From assembly GCA_946478845.1 (NCBI GenBank), contig CAMLDI010000014.1:17060-81059 (forward strand): a stretch of 64,000 nt of DNA. The letters run 5' to 3'. This stretch comes from an uncultured Paenibacillaceae bacterium. Its GTDB lineage: Bacteria; Bacillota; Bacilli; Aneurinibacillales; Aneurinibacillaceae. The notes beneath the pieces are model-generated. The model made no database searches and was not told where the DNA came from. It saw only the letters and a program-made list of their open reading frames with translations. Position numbers and translations under genes: made by a program. Shown here one piece after another: positions 1 through 7,944 of this stretch (position 1 is the first letter of the stretch; every line of letters starts with the position of its first letter).

Positions 1-1
1 T

Positions 2-583
2 ATGGGGCCATCTGGATCGGGGAAATCTACTTTACTTAATATTCTAGGACTACTAGACCGACCAACCTCTGGTACATATTACTTGGAAGATAAAGATACG
101 AATTTATTAAAAGATAAAGAGAGAGCTTTCACCAGAAATAAGAACATTGGGTTTGTATTCCAAAACTTTAACTTAATTAATGAGTTATCCGCATTGGAGA
201 ATGTTAAGATAAATCTGCAATTTTATAATCTGTATAGCAAGAAAAAAGTAGATTATAAAGAGGCATTACATAGAAGCAAAGAGGCATTAATATCTGTAGG
301 CTTAGAAGAACACATCAATAAACGACCGTTACAGCTTTCTGGGGGACAGCAACAAAGAGTAGCAATTGCTCGTGCAATAGTGAATAATCCAGCATTTATT
401 TTGGCAGATGAACCAACAGGAGCACTCGACTCAAGTACAACTGAAGAAATTATGCAGATATTTAAAAGATTAAATCAACAAGGAAACACAATTATTATTG
501 TTACACATAATACAGAAGTAGCAAATCAATGTAATCGTATCATTGAAATAAAGGATGGAGAAATAGTTGCAAGTGGAAAGTAG
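2..583 (+). CDS. ABC transporter ATP-binding protein, MacB/LolD-like (5' truncated by window edge)
   Basis: Nucleotide-binding subunit of an export-type ABC transporter. The window opens inside the gene: the first visible methionine lies directly before the Walker A motif (GPSGSGKST), so the true start is upstream. In order there follow the Q-loop (FVFQNFNLI), the signature [14 protein letters not shown], Walker B ([12 protein letters not shown]) and the H-loop (VTHN). The [12 protein letters not shown] and GALDS wording is typical of the MacB/LolD/BceA class, whose partner is an FtsX-type permease. No intact permease follows; only decayed traces are seen (583-648 and 833-865). The substrate is unknown. 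Confidence 0.9.
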   Translation: MGPSGSGKSTLLNILGLLDRPTSGTYYLEDKDTNLLKDKERAFTRNKNIGFVFQNFNLINELSALENVKINLQFYNLYSKKKVDYKEALHRSKEALISVGLEEHINKRPLQLSGGQQQRVAIARAIVNNPAFILADEPTGALDSSTTEEIMQIFKRLNQQGNTIIIVTHNTEVANQCNRIIEIKDGEIVASGK

Positions 584-648
584 GTAGCACGGCAGCTAGT
601 ACTCATCCAAAAGAAGCATTAATGTTAATGACGCATTATAATGGCTAG
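583..648 (+). pseudogene. possible remnant of an FtsX-type permease C-terminus
   Basis: A 21-codon open stretch ending in TAG reads ...AASTHPKEALMLMTHYNG. The A-A-S-x-x-P-x-E-A-L pattern resembles the C-terminal tail of MacB/FtsX permeases (P-x-x-A-L). It starts at the stop codon of the upstream ATPase, where the permease gene would be expected. Read as a deletion scar; the match is short, so this is tentative. Confidence 0.3.
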
Positions 649-1062
649 AAATTGACGGTGTTAATTGTCCATAAATTGCTGAATAAGGTATCCGAATAAA
701 TGCGTCTTTGACTATCCAAAAATTAAACAACTTTATTTTTCCTATATAGTGGCTTTGAAATAAAGTTTGACCGTTTATAAAACAAAGTTCAACCGTTTTA
801 GATTTAAAATCTCTTGTAATTATTACAATTTTGGGTGGAGAAGTAGTGGCTGCAGGAAAAATTTAATAAGGAAGAAGCTTATAAGGTTCGCCCTACATTA
901 ATCAATAACAAAGTCTATTATTAATAAAAATCTCCAAGCTTTGGCTAGGAGATTTTTATTTTACCTTCCATAATCCTGAAAATGTAAATTCATCGGAAAA
1001 AGATTTTTAGATTTCCTTATTAATTTGCCACAATCGTTTTAGCGACTAGCTTGATTCATGGG
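649..1062. other. gene-free decayed stretch
   Basis: No start-bearing ORF with a ribosome binding site is visible. Around 833-865 on the + strand a short reading frame ends GGEVVAAGKI-stop, which resembles the C-terminal tail of the ATPase that ends at 583 ([13 protein letters not shown]). This suggests a second degraded ABC ATPase. The rest is AT-rich with no recognisable content apart from the terminator at 925-962. Confidence 0.4.
925..962 (+). terminator. rho-independent terminator
   Basis: Arms AAAAATCTCC and GGAGATTTTT enclose a loop of about 12 nt and are followed by TATTTTA. Suitable for ending transcription of the decayed ABC region. Confidence 0.75.
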
Positions 1063-1097
1063 CAAAAAAAAAACCGGTTGCCCTTTATCGGCAACCA
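1063..1097 (-). terminator. rho-independent terminator of the LamG gene
   Basis: Read on the minus strand, GGTTGCC and GGCAACC pair around a 7-nt loop and are followed by a run of about ten T. It lies about 60 bp past the LamG stop codon. Confidence 0.85.
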
Positions 1098-1157
1098 GTA
1101 GGTTTGCTATATATCCAATTGTCAGATGTTATTGGATATCCTTTATAATTTTATTTG

Positions 1158-1961
1158 TTACTTCAAACCAGTCCACCAAACTGCACCATTATATAAAGTA
1201 CCATTTAAATTGTTTCCGCTTAAGTCGTGTGCTACATTACCAGCTCCTTCGTATAATGGCCAATATCCTACCAAATTTGAACGGTTTGGAGTAATGAAGT
1301 TTGGTTTTTTCATCATATGTGCGATGGTTTTGTCTGATAGCGCTATATTCCATATCTTCACGTCGTGCAAATCACCACCAAAACTACGATCTAACAAGTA
1401 GTCCTTAAACTCACGTCCAATAAGGAGCGAAGTATTCCCTTGAAGAACACTTACATTAGTACCCAGATCATCGCTTGCCACTTGGGTTCCGTTTACATAT
1501 ACGGTCATATGTCTTCCGTCAAAAGTAGCAGCGAGATTTATCCATGTATTAGCAGGAATTGCTGTCGGAGCCTCAACGAGATGATTAACAAAACCATTAT
1601 TAGAATTTCCCAAAATAGCAAGGCTAGGCTTCCCGTCAAACATCACAAATGAAAATCCAGTTCCAGTCGAACTTGGCTTACTAATAAATGTTCTGTACCC
1701 TTGTCTCCCATCCCACTTCACCCATACATTAATCGTAAAGCTATTGGCTAAATGAAGGGATGGAGAATCTGGAACTTCAACATACGAACCAGTTCCGTCA
1801 GTATTGCCGTTAAAATGCAAATAGTAGCAATTTTTAAAGGGCGGAGTCAGGGCTTTTTTTCCGATGAAAGCATGAATATTGACTGTGGTTGATGCTGATG
1901 CAACCCCCGTACTTGCTAAAAGCAGCAGGAAAATTAGTGATGCGACTACTTGTTTTTTCAT
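1158..1961 (-). CDS. secreted LamG/concanavalin A-like domain protein
   Basis: 267-aa exported protein. The N-terminus MKKQVVASLIFLLLLASTGVASA is a clear Sec signal peptide with an AxA cleavage site near residue 23. The mature part is one LamG-type beta-sandwich (Laminin_G_3/ConA-like): FTINVWVKW, the NTWINLAATFDG block, YVNGTQV, LLIGRE, the DVKIWNIALS strand and a terminal LVGYWPLYEGAGN repeat-like segment. Such domains bind carbohydrate or protein; no catalytic domain is attached. The start is set at 1961 because AAAGGGG lies about 8 nt upstream; an upstream in-frame methionine lacks a binding site and would bury the signal peptide. It is monocistronic with its own terminator. Confidence 0.85.
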   Translation of the reverse strand: MKKQVVASLIFLLLLASTGVASASTTVNIHAFIGKKALTPPFKNCYYLHFNGNTDGTGSYVEVPDSPSLHLANSFTINVWVKWDGRQGYRTFISKPSSTGTGFSFVMFDGKPSLAILGNSNNGFVNHLVEAPTAIPANTWINLAATFDGRHMTVYVNGTQVASDDLGTNVSVLQGNTSLLIGREFKDYLLDRSFGGDLHDVKIWNIALSDKTIAHMMKKPNFITPNRSNLVGYWPLYEGAGNVAHDLSGNNLNGTLYNGAVWWTGLK

Positions 1962-2109
1962 CAAAATCCCCTTTCGAACCAATTTTTTGACTAACAAGAT
2001 TAAATTGAAAAATAATTCTGTCGATTCCTATATTACCAAAATATGGGCAAGCATTCAATATATTTTAGTTTTAAGAATAAATTTTGATTTTGTTAATTCT
2101 ATTTAACCA

Positions 2110-2127
2110 ACTACAATATATTGTAGT
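2110..2127. promoter_or_regulatory. 18-bp perfect palindrome, possible operator
   Basis: ACTACAATATATTGTAGT is a perfect palindrome in the 277-bp gap between two minus-strand genes, about 150 bp upstream of the LamG start and past the fabH stop. It could be an operator for the LamG gene. No regulator family is recognised for it. Confidence 0.3.
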
Positions 2128-2238
2128 GTTTAGCGGATGTGTTCTGTAATTCTACCTTTTTGGGGAACATAATTTTTTTTCATTATGATCATGATAGATT
2201 GAGTGATACGGGGGAAAGACGATCTAGTTCAAAAGACT

Positions 2239-3246
2239 TCATAATGGTGTTGGCGATGAGACTTGTTGGTCAAAATTTATTTGTAAAAGTTGTCCAGCAT
2301 GAACCAAACCAGCACCAAAACCGTACATAAGAACTCGATCTCCATTTTTAACTTTTCCCTCACGGATTCCAAGATCAAGAGCTAAAGGAATTGTAGCAGC
2401 AGAGGTATTTCCAAAGTTGACTAAACTATAAAGGGTTTTTTCCATTGGGTACTCTAATTTTTCACAAATGGGCTCTATCAACCTTAGGTTAGCACTATGA
2501 GGTATAAACCAATCAACTTGATCTAAACTCATTTGAGTTTTTTCTAAAATCTGTCTTATACTATCGGGAACATTCCTTACAACCCATCTATAAACTTCTC
2601 TACCATTTTGTACAAGATATTGAGTATCGATTAACTCAATCCCATTGACCTTTTTTGATAGTCCAGAACGATATACATGTTGTGCTCCTCTTCCATCACT
2701 TCCCAGATGAAATCCAATGAAACTTTTTGATTTTTCATCCCTTTCAACTAATACAGCTCCGGCACCATCACCAAATAAAATACATGTACTTCTATCAGTA
2801 TAATCTGTAATTTTTGAGATTGTATCTGCTCCAATAACTAGGACCTTTTTGTGGAGACCAGAAGAAATTAAACTGTGTGCTGTATGCAATGCATAAACAA
2901 ATCCTGCACATGCTGCACTTAAATCTATTGCGCCTGTTTGGGATATTTTCAATCGGTTCTGTATGATACTTGAGACAGATGGAAATGGAAAATCTGGTGT
3001 GCTTGTTGCCACAATAATCATATCTACATCTTCGACTGTTTTATTATATCTTTGCATTAAATCTTTTATAGCAGAGACACACAAGTCACTGGTAAATTCA
3101 TTGGGTCGGGTTATTCGGCGTTCGTGAATTCCGGTTCTTTGAATAATCCACTCATTGTTTGTATCAACCATTTGCTCAAGGTCAAAATTTGTTAATTTTT
3201 TTTCGGGTACAAATGTCCCTATAGCTGTTACTCTAGCTCCTATCAT
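2239..3246 (-). CDS. fabH: 3-oxoacyl-ACP synthase III (KAS III, FabH)
   Basis: 335 aa, full length for FabH. It condenses acyl-CoA with malonyl-ACP to start fatty-acid synthesis in the cytosol. The catalytic triad is intact: Cys in DLSAACAGFVYAL, His in WFIPHSANLRLIE and Asn in LVNFGNTSAATIP; the C-terminal GFGAGL loop is also present. A GAGGTGGAG ribosome binding site sits 7 nt before ATG 3246. It is monocistronic and not next to fabF or other fab genes, so it may be a second FabH copy, as in bacilli that have FabHA and FabHB. It is divergent from a Fur-boxed unit, and the intergenic Fur box could affect both directions. Confidence 0.95.
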   Translation of the reverse strand: MIGARVTAIGTFVPEKKLTNFDLEQMVDTNNEWIIQRTGIHERRITRPNEFTSDLCVSAIKDLMQRYNKTVEDVDMIIVATSTPDFPFPSVSSIIQNRLKISQTGAIDLSAACAGFVYALHTAHSLISSGLHKKVLVIGADTISKITDYTDRSTCILFGDGAGAVLVERDEKSKSFIGFHLGSDGRGAQHVYRSGLSKKVNGIELIDTQYLVQNGREVYRWVVRNVPDSIRQILEKTQMSLDQVDWFIPHSANLRLIEPICEKLEYPMEKTLYSLVNFGNTSAATIPLALDLGIREGKVKNGDRVLMYGFGAGLVHAGQLLQINFDQQVSSPTPL

Positions 3247-3324
3247 TCACTCCACCTCAATTTATTATAAGTTGGTATTATTACCTGGTACTAATTATAA
3301 GCATAATTCTCCTTTTTTCAAGAA

Positions 3325-3351
3325 AAAGAAGGCTTTTATAAATTAAGCCTT
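3325..3351 (-). terminator. stem-loop with T-rich tail upstream of fabH
   Basis: GAAGGCTT and AAGCCTTC enclose a 9-nt loop; on the minus strand CTTTTTCTTG follows. Because it lies between the probable fabH promoter region and its start codon, it could act as an attenuator rather than a plain terminator. Confidence 0.45.
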
Positions 3352-3407
3352 CAATCTTATAAAAAATATTGAAACATGTTGAAATTTGTTTTATATTTAA
3401 AAATGAT

Positions 3408-3426
3408 ATTGATAATCATTATCAAT
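3408..3426. promoter_or_regulatory. Fur box
   Basis: ATTGATAATCATTATCAAT is a perfect 19-bp palindrome containing the 7-1-7 Fur core TGATAATnATTATCA used in bacilli. It lies about 50 bp before the + strand membrane-protein pair and about 160 bp before fabH, so iron (Fur) control of the pair is expected. Confidence 0.85.
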
Positions 3427-3475
3427 AAAATAAGGAGGGAAACAATCGTGAAGTTATGGAAAGGGAGTGTGGATT

Positions 3476-3994
3476 ATGGCAATTAATGAGCGTGAATTTT
3501 GGATGATGATTCATTTGATCCTTGGGGCTATTTATTTACATGCATTTGCGGGCGGTATTACGGGATTAATAGCTAATGGAAAAGGGAAATTGGGATACTT
3601 CCTAAGTGGTACTTGGATTATGGCTATTGTATCTTGGTTAACTGTCATTATTGGTACATATATTGTCTATCCCTGGTATCGAGTAAAGCCGCCAGCAGAC
3701 GTGACAGATTTGAACGGGTATACACGCTCATATTTTTTGGCTGATCCTAATATGATGTGGTGGCATAAGTTTGGAATGGAATGGAAAGAACATATTGGTT
3801 GGATATCACCGATTCTAGCGACTGCTGTAGCTTTTATCGTAATCAGGTATGGTTCTAGATTGGCAAAGGATGAAAAAATACGTAAAGCTGCTACGACGCT
3901 GTTTACTATTGCCTTTGTGGCAGCCGGAATTGCCGGATTGTTAGGTGCCTTAATTAACAAGGTTGCTCCGAATACATTTCTGGATCTTATGTGA
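3476..3994 (+). CDS. Fur-boxed membrane protein of unknown function, about 4 TM
   Basis: 172-aa integral membrane protein with about four hydrophobic helices (roughly residues 8-28, 42-62, 105-128 and 138-160). Not recognised as a named family. Conserved-looking histidines lie in or next to helices (IHLILGAIYLHAF, MMWWHKFGMEWKEHIGW), which would suit heme b or metal ligation; this is inference. ATG 3476 is chosen because AAAGGGAG ends 9 nt upstream; a GTG at 3467 is too close to that site. A stronger site (AAGGAGGGA, 3432-3440) instead fits a 12-codon ORF, GTG 3448 to TAA 3486, which overlaps this start. It is followed by a second small membrane protein. Confidence 0.7.
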   Translation: MAINEREFWMMIHLILGAIYLHAFAGGITGLIANGKGKLGYFLSGTWIMAIVSWLTVIIGTYIVYPWYRVKPPADVTDLNGYTRSYFLADPNMMWWHKFGMEWKEHIGWISPILATAVAFIVIRYGSRLAKDEKIRKAATTLFTIAFVAAGIAGLLGALINKVAPNTFLDLM

Positions 3995-4019
3995 TGTTAA
4001 TAGAGGAGGGGAAAGTAGA

Positions 4020-4379
4020 ATGGAAAAACAAGAGAATTTATCTAACCAAGAATTATTACAGGAAAAAGTGCCAAATGGACCGTTATCTGCAGCCATCTTG
4101 GCATCAGGGATCGGTAGTATGGCATACGGCTTCTTTGTAACTTTGACGGAAGGTAGCACAGCTATCAAGCATTTACTCACTTTTTCTCATGCGGTTGGAC
4201 CTTTAAGTGGGAAGACGATGCTCGGTGTTATGGTTTGGTTTATTGCTTGGATTATATTACATATAACCTGGAAAAATAGAGAAGTCAACTTCGGTAAAGT
4301 TTTTAAAGTTACTATGATTCTCATTACCTTAGGATTCGTAGGTACCTTTCCACCATTTTATGAGATGTTTACTCATTAA
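4020..4379 (+). CDS. small membrane protein, second gene of the Fur-boxed pair
   Basis: 119 aa with about three TM helices (roughly 25-47, 58-80 and 93-114) and histidines near helix ends (IKHLLTFSHAV, IILHITW, FTH). No family recognised. GAGGAGGGG lies about 9 nt before ATG 4020; a longer in-frame start upstream has no binding site. It follows the previous gene by 25 bp, so the two are likely co-transcribed under the Fur box. A joint role in a membrane heme or iron protein is plausible but unproven. Confidence 0.7.
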   Translation: MEKQENLSNQELLQEKVPNGPLSAAILASGIGSMAYGFFVTLTEGSTAIKHLLTFSHAVGPLSGKTMLGVMVWFIAWIILHITWKNREVNFGKVFKVTMILITLGFVGTFPPFYEMFTH

Positions 4380-4465
4380 TTTTGTTGGTAGAAACAACAA
4401 AAGAAAGTGAAGCAGAATTTTTGGGAATTGACTATGAGGGTATGTTTCCTATGGATAAACAAAAA

Positions 4466-4491
4466 GGCACCTTTGTCAAAGGTGCCTTTCA
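4466..4491. terminator. bidirectional terminator hairpin
   Basis: AAAGGCACC and GGTGCCTTT pair around TTTGTCAAA. On the minus strand it is followed by TTGTTTATCC and ends the small secreted-protein gene; on the plus strand it follows the Fur-boxed pair. Confidence 0.75.
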
Positions 4492-4501
4492 TCCTTCATA
4501 T

Positions 4502-4699
4502 TTACTTGTCACAACTGTCTGTCATTGGGCAAGAGGGAGATGTGGCGCATTCAGAAACACCATGATTCATATCTTTTGCACACATAGAAACACATTGTCC
4601 CTTGTTCATTTTTGCACAATTAGCAACGTCTGCACCAGCAGCGAAAGCTGAACTTCCGATAGCCATCGTTAAGGTGAATAAAGCAAGAATTTTTTTCAT
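4502..4699 (-). CDS. small secreted Cys-rich protein
   Basis: 65 aa: an N-terminal Sec signal peptide (MKKILALFTLTMAIGSSAFA, AFA cleavage) and a mature peptide of about 45 residues with six cysteines (NC..., QCVSMC, EC, SCPMTDSC) and several Met and His residues. This suggests a metal-binding or disulphide-stabilised extracytoplasmic peptide. GGAGGAG precedes the ATG by 6 nt. No named family is recognised. Confidence 0.7.
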   Translation of the reverse strand: MKKILALFTLTMAIGSSAFAAGADVANCAKMNKGQCVSMCAKDMNHGVSECATSPSCPMTDSCDK

Positions 4700-4762
4700 A
4701 AGAACTCCTCCCTATCTAATTAGCTTTACTAGGGAATCATACAATATAAATGTATAGAAAGT

Positions 4763-5479
4763 ATGAAGGATCGTGATGCGGTTATGGCTTTATTTGATCA
4801 TTCTGCAGAGACCTACGATGAATGGTGCAGTACTCCTCTGGGCTCCTTTGTTGATGAATTAGAAAATGAGATAATGAAGGAAGTTGCACAACCTAAAAAA
4901 AATGAGAAAGCTCTTGATTTAGGCTGTGGAACAGGGATTTATTCCCTCTGGCTATCAGAACAGGATGTAATTGTTACCGGAATAGATATTTCTTCTGAGA
5001 TGTTAAAAAAGGCAAAATCCAAAGCAGAGGATAAAAATCAAAATATCGAATTTATTAAAGGTGATATTCATTCACTCCCTTTTCCTGATCAAACATTCGA
5101 CCTAATCCTTTCAAATATAGTTCTCGAATTTGTTGATTCCCCCGAAAAGGTTATTTCAGAAGGACTAAGGGTTTTAAAGCAAGGGGGACGCTTAGTTATA
5201 GGGATAATTGGTAGACATAGCGAATGGGCCAAATTGTATGAAAAGCGTGGGAAAGACAAAAAAGAAAGTGTGTTTTTTAATGCTCATTTTTTTGACGTAC
5301 AAGAAGTAAATAACCTAAGTCCAATTAAGCCAGCTGATGTTCATTTTGGTTTATATTTTACTCCAAGGGAATTTGTAAATAAGGAACAAGTAAGGATTCT
5401 TGAAAAGGAACGTTCTAAACAGCAAAAAGAAGAAAATGCGGGTTTTGTAGTTTGTAAATGGATTAAAAAAAATATTTAA
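4763..5479 (+). CDS. class I SAM-dependent methyltransferase
   Basis: 238 aa, UbiE/Methyltransf_11-type fold. Motif I is ALDLGCGTGIYSLWL (about residues 50-64), then the acidic GIDIS, the DIHSLPFPDQTFDLI block and the post-motif LSNIVLEFV / LKQGGRLVI. The N-terminal ALFDHSAETYDEWC resembles small-molecule or quinone methyltransferases of bacilli. The substrate is not deducible. The start at 4763 has only a weak site (GAAAG); ATG 4784 is an alternative. Divergent from the Cys-rich peptide gene, with the T-box leaders downstream. Confidence 0.8.
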   Translation: MKDRDAVMALFDHSAETYDEWCSTPLGSFVDELENEIMKEVAQPKKNEKALDLGCGTGIYSLWLSEQDVIVTGIDISSEMLKKAKSKAEDKNQNIEFIKGDIHSLPFPDQTFDLILSNIVLEFVDSPEKVISEGLRVLKQGGRLVIGIIGRHSEWAKLYEKRGKDKKESVFFNAHFFDVQEVNNLSPIKPADVHFGLYFTPREFVNKEQVRILEKERSKQQKEENAGFVVCKWIKKNI

Positions 5480-5523
5480 CATTTATTCACTTTTACCTTA
5501 AATATAACTCAAACAATCAATTA

Positions 5524-5552
5524 TTTACAAATGGCCGATTTTATGCTAGTGT
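5524..5552 (+). promoter_or_regulatory. probable promoter of the T-box/ilv transcript
   Basis: TTTACA, a 17-nt spacer, then TAGTGT with an extended -10 (TATGC just upstream). It lies about 15 bp before the first T-box copy. Confidence 0.45.
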
Positions 5553-5566
5553 AAAATCCATAAAAA

Positions 5567-5880
5567 TGCGATGAAGAGAAAAATACAAGGGTTCTTATGT
5601 TCAGAGAGCGAAGGAAATGCTGAGACCTTTGCCATAATCCTTATGTAGATGTCATCTCGGAGCATTTGAAAGAAAGTCGAATTAAGCTTTGATTCGATGA
5701 GTAGATTCAAACGGAATGGCACACGTTATCGTGCTGTAGGTAAGGGAAACCTTACCTCATGAGGCTAGAATCGTAAGGTTTTGGCAAATCAGGGTGGTAC
5801 CACGGAAAAAATACCCCTTTCGTCCCTAAAGTACGACAGTTGTTTTCTGTCGTCTAGGATGAGAGGGGTTTGTTATTTTT
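5567..5880 (+). ncRNA. T-box riboswitch, copy 1 (upstream of ilvB)
   Basis: Tandem T-box leader, first copy. Stem I contains AGAGAG(C) and a GCGAAGG/CCTTTGC distal helix; the stem III-like hairpin is GGTAAGG/CCTTACC; the T-box is AGGGTGGTACCACGG (5791-5805). A CCCCTTTCGTCC / GGATGAGAGGGG terminator with a T-rich tail ends at 5880. In the specifier loop the GATGTCATC context favours GTC (5651-5653, valine) by the GAnXXXA pattern; ATC (Ile) or CTC (Leu) readings cannot be excluded without folding. Uncharged tRNA binding would stabilise the antiterminator and allow read-through. Confidence 0.93.
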
Positions 5881-5890
5881 AAATATAAAA

Positions 5891-6204
5891 TGCGATGAAG
5901 AGAAAAATACAAAGGCTCTTATGTTCAGAGAGCGAAGGAAATGCTGAGACCTTTGCCATAATCCTTATGTAGATGTCATCTCGGAGCATTTGAAAGAAAG
6001 TCGAATTAAGCTTTGATTCGATGAGTAGATTCAAACGGAATGGCACACGTTATCGTGCTGTAGGTAAGGGAAACCTTACCTCATGAGGCTAGAATCGTAA
6101 GGTTTTGGCAAATCAGGGTGGTACCACGGAAAAAATACCCCTTTCGTCCCTAAAGTACGACAGTTGTTTTCTGTTGTCTAGGATGAGAGGGGTTAATTTT
6201 TTAT
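5891..6204 (+). ncRNA. T-box riboswitch, copy 2 (upstream of ilvB)
   Basis: Second copy, offset by 324 nt. By eye 5891-6194 matches 5567-5870 with three substitutions (5589/5913, 5592/5916, 5851/6175). The specifier region (GTC at 5975-5977) and T-box (6115-6129) are identical. Its terminator T-run (AATTTTTTATA) directly precedes the ilvB ribosome binding site. Two serial terminators must both be anti-terminated for ilvB expression, which should sharpen the response. Confidence 0.93.
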
Positions 6205-6219
6205 AGGGGGCAGAAAAAA

Positions 6220-7944
6220 ATGGAAAGAGTACCTATATCCATGAACGATTCTCATCATTCTCAGGATTTAATAACGGGGGCAGAGATTCTGATTAGGGGT
6301 TTGTTAATAGAAGGAGTTGAATATGTATTTGGGTTCCCAGGAGGAAATGCTCTATACATCTATGATGCGATGGTTAGCAATCCAGACTTAAAACACATTT
6401 TAACTCGGCACGAGCAAGGGGCTATCCATGGTGCGGACGGTTATGCCCGTTCAACGGGAAAAGTAGGCGTATGTATCGCAACTTCTGGTCCAGGAGCGAC
6501 AAACTTAGTTACCGGAATAGCTACAGCTTATATGGATTCTGTACCTCTTGTTATCATTACTGCTAATGTTCCGACAACAGTAATTGGTACGGATGCATTT
6601 CAAGAAGCTGACATCATTAGTATCACCATGCCAATAACTAAACATAGTTATTCCGTACGGGACGTACACGACCTTCCACGCATTATCCATGAAGCATTTT
6701 ATATTGCAAATACTGGCAGGAAAGGCCCTGTACTAATTGACATTCCAAAAGACATAACAAATGAAAAGATGCTTTTTCAACCATCGAGCTATATAGATTT
6801 ACGTGGATATATTGCTGTTCCAACTCCCAATCAAGAGGACATAGATCAGATCATTCAGGCAATTGAAGAAGCCGAAAAACCAATTATTATAGCTGGAGGT
6901 GGAGTGGTATATTCAAATGCAGCAAATGAGCTACTAGAGTTTGTAAATAAAACAAAAATTCCTGTAACAACTACATTACTCGGTTTGGGTGGTTTCACTA
7001 GTGACCATAACCTGTGGTTAGGGATGCCTGGCATGCATGGTACGTATACAGCGAATATGGCAATTCAAAATGCAGATCTAATTATTTCTATAGGTTCAAG
7101 GTTTGATGAACGGGTCATTATGAACCAGGATGGTTTCGCTCCATGTGCCAGACGGATTGTTCATATTGATATTGATCCAGCTGAAATTGATAAGAACATC
7201 AAAACGGATATATCTTGTGTGGGGGATATAAAAGCTGTACTTGAATATGCAAATATGAAAGCGAAGCCTTCCAAATCAAGCAATTGGATCAATCAAATTC
7301 AGCAAAACAAATCCATGTATCCTTTGCGTTACAAAGATTCCGATATGGAACTAAAACCACAATTTGTTATTGAAATGATTAGCGAGACAACGTCTGGGGA
7401 TGCGATTATCACCACTGATGTAGGCCAACATCAAATGTGGGTTGCCCAATTTTACAAATTTAAACACCCTCGATCACTTATAACTTCTGGAGGTCTTGGC
7501 ACAATGGGATTTGGGCTCCCATCTGCAATAGGTGCCCAGATAGGAAATCCAAATCGTCTTGTGGTGACTATAAACGGTGATGGTGGTATGCAGATGTGTA
7601 TACAGGAGATGGCTGTTTGCGCCATTAAGAATCTTCCTATCAAAATTGTCGTTATTAACAATCAGGTGTTGGGTATGGTCAAACAATGGCAGGAAATCAT
7701 TTATGAAAATCGTTACAGCCACATCGATCTTGCAGGAAGCCCTGATTTCGTAAAACTTGCCGAAGCTTTCGGGATTAAAGGGTTAAGAGCAACTACAAAA
7801 GAAGAGGCTTTTGATATTTGGCAAGAGGCTCTCCAGACACCTGGACCCGTTCTTGTTGAGTTTGTGGTTCCGAAAGAAGAAAATGTATATCCTACAGTTC
7901 TTAGCGGAACATCATTAGATCAGATGATAATGGGGGATTTCTAA
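6220..7944 (+). CDS. ilvB: acetolactate synthase large (catalytic) subunit
   Basis: 574 aa, full length. Thiamine-diphosphate enzyme joining two pyruvates to acetolactate (valine/leucine) or pyruvate plus 2-oxobutyrate (isoleucine). Visible: the catalytic Glu in RHEQGAIHGADGYAR (about residue 64), a GPGATN loop, the central FAD-binding-type domain and the C-terminal ThDP/Mg motif (NGDGGMQM ... INNQVLGMVKQWQE, about 450-490). AGGGGG ends 9 nt before ATG 6220. First gene of an operon behind two T-boxes and coupled to ilvH by a one-base overlap. No ilvC, ilvD or leu gene follows, which is unlike the usual bacillus ilv-leu operon. Confidence 0.95.
   Translation: MERVPISMNDSHHSQDLITGAEILIRGLLIEGVEYVFGFPGGNALYIYDAMVSNPDLKHILTRHEQGAIHGADGYARSTGKVGVCIATSGPGATNLVTGIATAYMDSVPLVIITANVPTTVIGTDAFQEADIISITMPITKHSYSVRDVHDLPRIIHEAFYIANTGRKGPVLIDIPKDITNEKMLFQPSSYIDLRGYIAVPTPNQEDIDQIIQAIEEAEKPIIIAGGGVVYSNAANELLEFVNKTKIPVTTTLLGLGGFTSDHNLWLGMPGMHGTYTANMAIQNADLIISIGSRFDERVIMNQDGFAPCARRIVHIDIDPAEIDKNIKTDISCVGDIKAVLEYANMKAKPSKSSNWINQIQQNKSMYPLRYKDSDMELKPQFVIEMISETTSGDAIITTDVGQHQMWVAQFYKFKHPRSLITSGGLGTMGFGLPSAIGAQIGNPNRLVVTINGDGGMQMCIQEMAVCAIKNLPIKIVVINNQVLGMVKQWQEIIYENRYSHIDLAGSPDFVKLAEAFGIKGLRATTKEEAFDIWQEALQTPGPVLVEFVVPKEENVYPTVLSGTSLDQMIMGDF

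Noticed and set aside
4382..4468. short frame (MLVETTKESEAEFLGIDYEGMF...) behind the Fur-boxed pair
   Set aside because: No binding site, and it runs into the terminator hairpin; possibly a vestige but not supported.
5567..6194. tandem T-box as a pure assembly artefact
   Set aside because: Three substitutions and different flanks after each terminator argue for two real copies, though long reads should confirm.
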